NCBI GenBank assembly: GCA_036494465.1
Contig: DASXOJ010000301.1
Location: forward strand, 1 to 64,000
Reading direction: 5' to 3'
Origin: CAJCJE01 sp036494465
GTDB lineage: Bacteria > Actinomycetota > Actinomycetes > Mycobacteriales > Pseudonocardiaceae
Length of the DNA stretch: 64,000 nt
In this document: in pieces, positions 58,923 through 64,000 of the stretch
Layout of the letters: every line of letters begins with the position of its first letter
How positions within the stretch are numbered: position 1 is the stretch's first letter
Program-made: the position numbers and the translations under genes
Notes under the pieces: generated by a model
The model's database searches: none
What the model saw: the letters and a program-made list of their open reading frames with translations, nothing else
Told to the model about the DNA's origin: nothing

Positions 58923-59513
58923 TTGAACCCGGTACTCCTCGGCACCGTCTTCGGCATCATCTTCCTGGGCGAACTCCCCGACAAGACCATGTTCGCCTCG
59001 CTCGTGCTGGCCTCCCGTGGTCGCGCCGGTCTGGTCTGGCTCGGCGCGGCAGGCGCCTTCCTGCTGCACGTGCTCATCGCCGTCACTGTCGGCAGCGTCC
59101 TGTTCACGTTCCTGCCGCACAAACTCCTCGAAGCCGTCGTCGCGCTCATGTTCCTGATCGGCGCCGTCATGGCCTTCCGCGACACCGGCGAAGACGACGA
59201 GGACGACGGCCCCTACACCAGACCCGGCACCCGCACCATGCTGACCGCGTTCGTGGTCATCTTCATCGCCGAATGGGGCGACCTCACCCAGATCCTCACC
59301 GCCAACCTCGCCGCCAAATACGCGGACCCGATCCAGGTCGGCATCGCCGCCGTGCTCGCCCTCTGGGCCGTCGCCGCGCTCGCCATGCTCGCCGGCCGGC
59401 TGCTGCGCAACCTCCCCGTCGTGCTGCTGCGCCGGATCACCGGAATCGTCCTGCTCGCCCTCGCCGTGCTGGCCGCGCTCGACGCCATCGCGGGCATCAA
59501 AACGATCTTCTGA
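58923..59513 (+). CDS. GDT1/TMEM165 (UPF0016) family manganese exporter
   Basis: This 196-residue membrane protein has six helices and the two signature motifs of the family, FLGELPDKTMFASLV and FIAEWGDLTQILTANLAA, related by internal duplication. An acidic loop (DTGEDDEDDG) joins the halves. Bacterial members such as MneA export Mn2+. The start is a TTG (58923-58925) behind CGGAG. The manganese riboswitch upstream should switch it on when Mn2+ is high. Confidence 0.92.
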   Translation: MNPVLLGTVFGIIFLGELPDKTMFASLVLASRGRAGLVWLGAAGAFLLHVLIAVTVGSVLFTFLPHKLLEAVVALMFLIGAVMAFRDTGEDDEDDGPYTRPGTRTMLTAFVVIFIAEWGDLTQILTANLAAKYADPIQVGIAAVLALWAVAALAMLAGRLLRNLPVVLLRRITGIVLLALAVLAALDAIAGIKTIF

Positions 59514-59539
59514 AAACCCGTATACAATCCATCAAAAGC

Positions 59540-59584
59540 AGCCGGTACCCCCACTTCTCCCAGGCCAAACATCAGCCGGTACCC
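59540..59584. repeat. direct repeat in the leader region of ectA
   Basis: AGCCGGTACCC occurs at 59540-59550 and again at 59574-59584, about 34 bases apart. It lies between the Mn exporter and ectA and could be a paired binding site, but nothing else supports this. Confidence 0.35.
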
Positions 59585-59642
59585 GCACCCGTGATCGACA
59601 AAACCAGAATGTTGCGATTCCCACACGGGTTTCTGCTGATTC

Positions 59643-59659
59643 CCAGGTGAAACACCTGG
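59643..59659 (+). promoter_or_regulatory. short palindrome upstream of ectA
   Basis: CCAGGTG and CACCTGG are perfect 7-bp arms around AAA, 53 bases before the ectA start codon. It could be an operator for osmotic control of ectABCD, or a small terminator after the exporter gene. Confidence 0.4.
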
Positions 59660-59712
59660 TTCGCATTCGTGTCGCAGGCGCGCGCGAAACAACCCTGTTA
59701 CGTTTCCTTGGT

Positions 59713-60231
59713 ATGTCCGGTACACCAGACGATCTCGTCATCGACCACCCGGAACCCCAGGACGGCGCCGCACTGTGGCAGCTCGCGCGCGATTCCGGTG
59801 AGCTCGACGTGAACTCATCGTACGCATACCTGTTGTGGTGCCGCGACTTCGGCGACACCACAGTGGTGGCCAAGCTGAACGGCGCGCCCGTCGGATTCGT
59901 CACCGCCTACCGGCGTCCCGACGATCCCGCCACGTTGCTCGTGTGGCAGGTCGCGGTCGCCGAAGCCGGACGCAACAAGGGCATCGCCTCCGCGATGCTC
60001 AACTCCCTGCTCCACCAACACACCGGCAACGGCGTCCGTTTCCTCGAAACCACCGTCACCGAGGCAAACACCCCGTCGAACAAGATGTTCCGCTCGCTCG
60101 CCGCCCGCTGGGGCGCGCCCTGCTACCGGTCGGAACTGTTCACGGCCAACGAGTTTCCGGACGGACACGATCCGGAATTCCTGTACCGAATCGGCCCACT
60201 CGAACCGATTCGCGACGCCGTGCCCGCCTGA
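59713..60231 (+). CDS. ectA: L-2,4-diaminobutyrate N-acetyltransferase (ectoine synthesis)
   Basis: This 172-residue GNAT enzyme acetylates diaminobutyrate, the second step of ectoine synthesis. The acetyl-CoA loop is EAGRNKGIASAMLNSLL, and the family ending DPEFLYRIGP is present. ATG 59713 (MSGTPDDLVIDHPEP) fits homologues; the frame is open further upstream without a ribosome site. It opens the ectABCD operon, with ectB 15 bases downstream. Confidence 0.94.
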   Translation: MSGTPDDLVIDHPEPQDGAALWQLARDSGELDVNSSYAYLLWCRDFGDTTVVAKLNGAPVGFVTAYRRPDDPATLLVWQVAVAEAGRNKGIASAMLNSLLHQHTGNGVRFLETTVTEANTPSNKMFRSLAARWGAPCYRSELFTANEFPDGHDPEFLYRIGPLEPIRDAVPA

Positions 60232-60246
60232 AAGGAAAGCCGCACC

Positions 60247-61494
60247 GTGACCATTTTCGACGACCTCGAGTCTGAAGTTCGCAGCTACTGCCGTAGCTGG
60301 CCAGTCGTGTTCGACCGCGCCGTCGGCAGCCACATGTGGGACGAGCAGGGCAACGAGTACCTCGACTTCTTCGCGGGCGCGGGCGCGCTCAACTACGGGC
60401 ACAACAACCCCGTGCTGAAACAGGCGCTGCTCGACTACCTCAGCCGCGACGGCGTCACCCACACGCTCGACATGTACACCGTGGCAAAACGCGAATTCCT
60501 GCAGACGTTCGACGACGTCGTGCTCAAGCCGCGCAAGCTCGACTACAAGGTCATGTTCCCCGGCCCGACCGGCGCCAACGCCGTCGAAGCCGCGCTGAAA
60601 CTGGCCCGCAAGGTCACCGGCCGCGAATCGATCGTCAACTTCACCAACGCCTTCCACGGCATGACGCTCGGCGCCCTGTCGGTCACCGGCAACTCGATGA
60701 AGCGTGGCGGCGCGGGCATCCCGCTCGTGCACGCCACCCCCATGCCCTTCGACAACTACCTCGACGGCCAGGTGCCGGACTTCCTGTGGTTGGAGAAGCT
60801 GCTCACCGACTCCGGCAGCGGCCTCAACGAGCCCGCCGCCGTGATCGTGGAAACCGTGCAGGGCGAAGGTGGCATCAACGTGGCGCGCGCCGAATGGCTG
60901 CGCAGCCTCGCCGAACTGTGCCGCCGCAACGGCATGCTGCTCATCGTCGACGACGTGCAGATTGGCTGCGGCCGCACCGGCCCGTTCTTCAGCTTCGAAG
61001 AAGCAGGCATCGTGCCCGACATCGTCTGCATGTCCAAGTCGATCGGCGGCTTCGGCAACCCCATGGCGGTCACCCTGTTCCGTCCTGAACTCGACATCTG
61101 GGGACAGGGCGAGCACAACGGCACTTTCCGGGGCTACAACCCCGCGTTCGTCACCGCGACCACCGCGCTCAAGACCTACTGGCAGACCCCGGACCTCCAG
61201 GAAAGCACCCTGGCCAAGGGCCAGCGCGTCGGCGAAGCCCTCGACGCCATCGCGAAAGCCGTGCCCAGCGAAACGATCTCCACCAAGGGCCGTGGTCTGG
61301 CCCGAGGTCTCGGCTTCGAGAGCGGTGAACTCGCGCGCAAGGTCTGCACCGCGGCCTTCGAGCGCGGCCTGCTGATGGAAACCGCAGGCCCCAACGGCGA
61401 AGTAGCCAAGCTGATGCCCGCCCTCACCATCTCCGACGAGGAGCTGGAAGCCGGCCTGACCATCGTGCGCGACGCCGTCCTGTCCATCTGCTGA
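60247..61494 (+). CDS. ectB: diaminobutyrate-2-oxoglutarate transaminase (ectoine synthesis)
   Basis: This 415-residue class III PLP transaminase converts aspartate semialdehyde to diaminobutyrate. EctB features include FFAGAGALNYGHNNP, MFPGPTGANAVEAALKLARK, VIVETVQGEGGINVAR and VDDVQIGCGRTGPFFSFE. The PLP lysine is in IVCMSKSIGGFGNPMA. GTG 60247 follows AAAGGAAAG. Length is as expected. Confidence 0.96.
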   Translation: MTIFDDLESEVRSYCRSWPVVFDRAVGSHMWDEQGNEYLDFFAGAGALNYGHNNPVLKQALLDYLSRDGVTHTLDMYTVAKREFLQTFDDVVLKPRKLDYKVMFPGPTGANAVEAALKLARKVTGRESIVNFTNAFHGMTLGALSVTGNSMKRGGAGIPLVHATPMPFDNYLDGQVPDFLWLEKLLTDSGSGLNEPAAVIVETVQGEGGINVARAEWLRSLAELCRRNGMLLIVDDVQIGCGRTGPFFSFEEAGIVPDIVCMSKSIGGFGNPMAVTLFRPELDIWGQGEHNGTFRGYNPAFVTATTALKTYWQTPDLQESTLAKGQRVGEALDAIAKAVPSETISTKGRGLARGLGFESGELARKVCTAAFERGLLMETAGPNGEVAKLMPALTISDEELEAGLTIVRDAVLSIC

Positions 61495-61527
61495 ACCAGT
61501 TCACCCACGTTCATTTCGAGGAGTTCC

Positions 61528-61953
61528 ATGATCGTCCGCTCGCTCGACGAGGTCACCGGCACCGACCGTGACATCACGACCCCCAACTGGCGAAGCAAAC
61601 GCATCGTGCTCGCCAAGGAAGGCGTCGGTTTCTCGGTGCACGAGACCGTGCTCAAAGCAGGCAGTGTCAACGACTTCTGGTACGCCAACCACATCGAAGC
61701 AGTGTTCGTTGTGGACGGTGAAGGCGAACTGCTGGACAAGGAAACCGGCATCACCTACCAGCTCGCCCCCGGCAGCCTCTACCTGCTCAACGGCCACGAA
61801 CACCACCAACTCCGCCCCAAGACGGAAATGCGCACGGTCTGCGTGTTCAACCCACCGGTCACCGGCCGGGAAGTGCACGACGAACACGGCGTCTACCCGC
61901 TGATCGTCGAGCCCGAACCAGCCAAGACCGCCCTTGGGGGAGGCAGTCGCTGA
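61528..61953 (+). CDS. ectC: ectoine synthase
   Basis: This 141-residue cupin enzyme cyclises N-gamma-acetyl-diaminobutyrate to ectoine. It starts MIVRSLDEVTGTDRDITTPN and contains the cupin strands WYANHIEAVFVVDGEGELLD and the iron-site region LYLLNGHEHHQLRPKTEMR. ATG 61528 follows GAGG. Its TGA overlaps the ectD ATG by one base. Confidence 0.96.
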   Translation: MIVRSLDEVTGTDRDITTPNWRSKRIVLAKEGVGFSVHETVLKAGSVNDFWYANHIEAVFVVDGEGELLDKETGITYQLAPGSLYLLNGHEHHQLRPKTEMRTVCVFNPPVTGREVHDEHGVYPLIVEPEPAKTALGGGSR

Positions 61954-62852
61954 TGACGATGACGCGGCCCGCGCCAGTCGACAACTACAAGACGAGGACC
62001 GTTCAGCGCACCGAGCTGATCGAGCGCGTCGACCCCACGGTGTGGTCGACCGACCCCGGCCCGATGGACTCGGCCGAGGTCGCCGCGCACGACGCCAACG
62101 GATACACGAACATGCCGGACCTGCTCAGCCCCGCCGAGGTGCAGACCCTCTGGCAGGAACTCGGCAGGCTCTCCGCCGACCCGAAGCTCGCCGCCGACGA
62201 GCGAACCATCGTGGAGAAGCGGTCCAACGAGGTCCGGTCGATCTTCGAGGTGCACCTGATCAGCGACCTGATCGCCGAACTCGTCCGCGACCCGCGCATC
62301 CTCGACCGCGCGCGGCAGATCCTCGGATCCGACGTGTACGTGCACCAGAGCCGGGTGAACTACATGCCCGGCTTCACCGGCAAAGGCTTCTACTGGCACT
62401 CCGATTTCGAGACCTGGCACGCCGAAGACGGGATGCCCAGCCCTCGTGCGGTCAGCATCTCGCTCGCGCTGACCGACAACTACCCGTTCAACGGCGGCCT
62501 CATGGTCATCCCGGGCTCGCACCGCACGTTCGTCCGCTGCGTGGGTGAGACGCCCGACGACCACTACAAGGAATCGTTGCGGGAACAGGAAATCGGCGTC
62601 CCCAGCCAGGATGACCTGACCCAGCTCGCCATGGGCCGGGACATCGACCAGTTCACCGGCCCGGCAGGATCGGCGCTGATGTTCGACTCGAACATCATGC
62701 ACGGCTCCGGCAACAACATCACGCCGTACCCGAGGTCGAACATTTTCGTGGTGTTCAACAGCGTCGAGAACACCCTCGTCGAACCCTACTCCGCCGCGGC
62801 ACCGAGGCCCGGCTTCATCGCCAACCGCGACTTCACCCCGCTCACCCGCTGA
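61953..62852 (+). CDS. ectD: ectoine 5-hydroxylase
   Basis: This 299-residue iron(II)/2-oxoglutarate dioxygenase makes 5-hydroxyectoine. The family signature FYWHSDFETWHAEDGMPSPR contains the HxD iron ligands; the distal His lies in NIMHGSGNNITPYPRSNIF. ATG 61953 is coupled to ectC and preceded by GGGGGAGG. No specialised aspartokinase (ask_ect) follows, so precursor supply must come from elsewhere in the genome. Confidence 0.96.
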   Translation: MTMTRPAPVDNYKTRTVQRTELIERVDPTVWSTDPGPMDSAEVAAHDANGYTNMPDLLSPAEVQTLWQELGRLSADPKLAADERTIVEKRSNEVRSIFEVHLISDLIAELVRDPRILDRARQILGSDVYVHQSRVNYMPGFTGKGFYWHSDFETWHAEDGMPSPRAVSISLALTDNYPFNGGLMVIPGSHRTFVRCVGETPDDHYKESLREQEIGVPSQDDLTQLAMGRDIDQFTGPAGSALMFDSNIMHGSGNNITPYPRSNIFVVFNSVENTLVEPYSAAAPRPGFIANRDFTPLTR

Positions 62853-62926
62853 CCCCGAAATCTGTTTGTCACGCCTGCGACACTGGCTCCCAAAGCCCAC
62901 TCGTAGCGTGACAAGGAGACGAAGAG

Positions 62927-64000
62927 TTGGCCGAGCACGAGGTGCAGTCGTTGTCGGACCAGGTCGATGGCGCGTTCGCGCGCGCCGTCGACTTGGTCGT
63001 GCCCGAACTGGCCGGCGCGGACCCGGTGATCCGGCCGTCCGAGCGCGCCGACTTCCAGGCCAACGCCGCTCTCGCCCTCGCCACCCGGTCCGGCCGGAAC
63101 CGAACCGAGCTCGCCGAGCAGATCGCCGACGCGCTGCCCGCCGACGCCCCGATCGCCGAAGCGACGGTCTCCGGCCCCGGTTTCGTCAACGTCGTGCTCA
63201 CCGAGGATGCGGTGTGGCGCCAGGTAGCCGCTCGCCTGACTCCACAGCACTCCGGCCCGGCCCAGCCCGCCGCACCGCAATCCACGGCACCGCAGTCCAC
63301 TGAACCGCAACCCGTCGCATCGCGCCTGGGCGTCGGCACGCCGCAGAACGGCCGCCGCACCGTCGTCGAGTACTCGGGCATCAACGTCGCCCGCGAGATG
63401 CACGTCGGCCACCTGCGCACCACCATCCTCGGCGACTGCCTGGCCCACGTGCTGGAGTTCCTCGGCGCAGACGTGCTCCGCCAGAACCACCTCGGCGACT
63501 GGGGAACCCAGTTCGGCATGCTCATCCAGTTCCTCAACGAGCATCCCGACAAGCCCCTGGCGCCGTGAGCAGCTCGACGGCGACACGTCGACCGTGTCCG
63601 CGCTCGGCGACCTCTACCGCGCCGCCCGCAAGGTCTTCGACGCCGACCCGGCCTTCGCCGACCGCGCCCGAGCCCGCGTGGTCACCCTCCAGTCCGGCGA
63701 CCCCGAGACCATGGCGAACTGGCGTGACATCGTCTCCGAATCAGAACTCTCCTTTCTGGACATCTACCAACGACTCAATGTCGGCCTCACCCCTGAACAC
63801 TCGGCAGGCGAATCCTTCTACAACCCCTGGCTCGCCGAGATCAACGCCGAACTCGCCGAGAAGGGCATCGCCGTCGAGAGCGACGGCGCCCTCGTCGTCC
63901 CGTCCCTGACCGAAACCGGCCCGGACGGCACACCTGCCGTGCTCATGCTCCGCAAGTCCGACGGCGGCTACGGCTACGACACCACCGACCTGGCCGCCAT
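62927..64000 (+). CDS. argS: arginyl-tRNA synthetase, frameshifted and partial
   Basis: The gene charges tRNA-Arg. The N-terminal domain (to about residue 105) is followed by a Pro/Gln/Ala-rich linker (AQPAAPQSTAPQSTEPQPVA). The catalytic domain then begins VVEYSGINVAREMHVGHLRT with the HIGH-type motif HVGH. After HPDKP the frame runs into TGA at 63566-63568. Removing one C from the CCCC run at 63554-63557 restores KPWRREQLDGDTSTVSALGD and an open frame to the edge, ending near RKSDGGYGYDTTDLAA. TTG 62927 follows AAGGAGA. Because argS is essential, I suspect a sequencing error, but a real mutation or frameshifting cannot be excluded. Confidence 0.9.

Overview
The window is high-GC actinobacterial chromosome with frequent GTG and TTG starts, many 4-base stop/start overlaps and apparent leaderless promoters. 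WhiJ/BldB-type XRE-DUF5753/DUF397 genes, two ShbA-like sigma factors, EspC-like type VII secretion proteins, FadE23/FadE24 homologues and ectABCD together suggest Pseudonocardiales. The genus cannot be fixed from the sequence alone.

Layout. 1-3.4 kb: the end of an unknown gene, a VOC/glyoxalase fragment, a tRNA-Cys, a membrane diguanylate cyclase and an XRE-DUF5753 regulator. 3.4-10.9 kb: a leftward carbohydrate ABC importer (ATPase, two permeases, lipoprotein) behind a GH38 alpha-mannosidase, with a long perfect palindrome over the importer's likely promoter. 11-15 kb: DUF2461 protein, pyruvate kinase, acyl-CoA thioesterase II and an iron-box-controlled siderophore-interacting protein. 15-16.5 kb: a toxin-antitoxin-like locus duplicated in tandem together with the 3' end of the siderophore gene; the second copy is degenerate. 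16.5-24.7 kb: UppP, a WhiJ-like regulator cluster, a 1003-residue ATPase-LuxR regulator, and a two-gene AbiE-like (type IV toxin-antitoxin/abortive infection) module whose operator dyad sits against a leaderless promoter. 24.7-30.3 kb: ShbA-like sigma factor, ACT-GNAT protein, membrane protein, then a TetR repressor divergent from an acyl-CoA dehydrogenase/CoA-transferase pair around a clear operator.

30-36 kb: an orphan EspC-like/type VII substrate pair, a frameshifted secreted-glycosidase remnant, an SGNH hydrolase, enoyl-CoA hydratase, cell-wall lytic transglycosylase and small membrane proteins. 36-40.3 kb: a MerR regulator and a P450 sharing a 19-bp-spacer promoter, then a polyamine operon (ornithine/lysine decarboxylase, speD, speE) with translationally coupled genes. 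40-45 kb: GT2 and GT39 glycosyltransferases and a PiT phosphate transporter with a candidate PHO box. 45-50.8 kb: a second ShbA-like sigma factor with an N-terminal extension, a three-gene operon encoding two tandem-YbjQ proteins, an MFS symporter and a SecD-P1-like lipoprotein. 51-54.8 kb: fadE24-fadE23 and envelope proteins. 55.8-58.7 kb: P450, TetR and alpha/beta hydrolase around a TetR-type palindrome. 58.7-62.9 kb: a yybP-ykoY manganese riboswitch ahead of a GDT1-type Mn exporter, then ectABCD (ectoine and 5-hydroxyectoine). The window ends in argS, which carries a one-base frameshift in a run of four C.

No CRISPR array, prophage or insertion sequence was seen. The best leads for unusual biology are the AbiE-like module with its operator, the duplicated and decaying DUF6247/RelE locus, the twin ShbA sigma factors, the tandem-YbjQ operon, and the argS frameshift.
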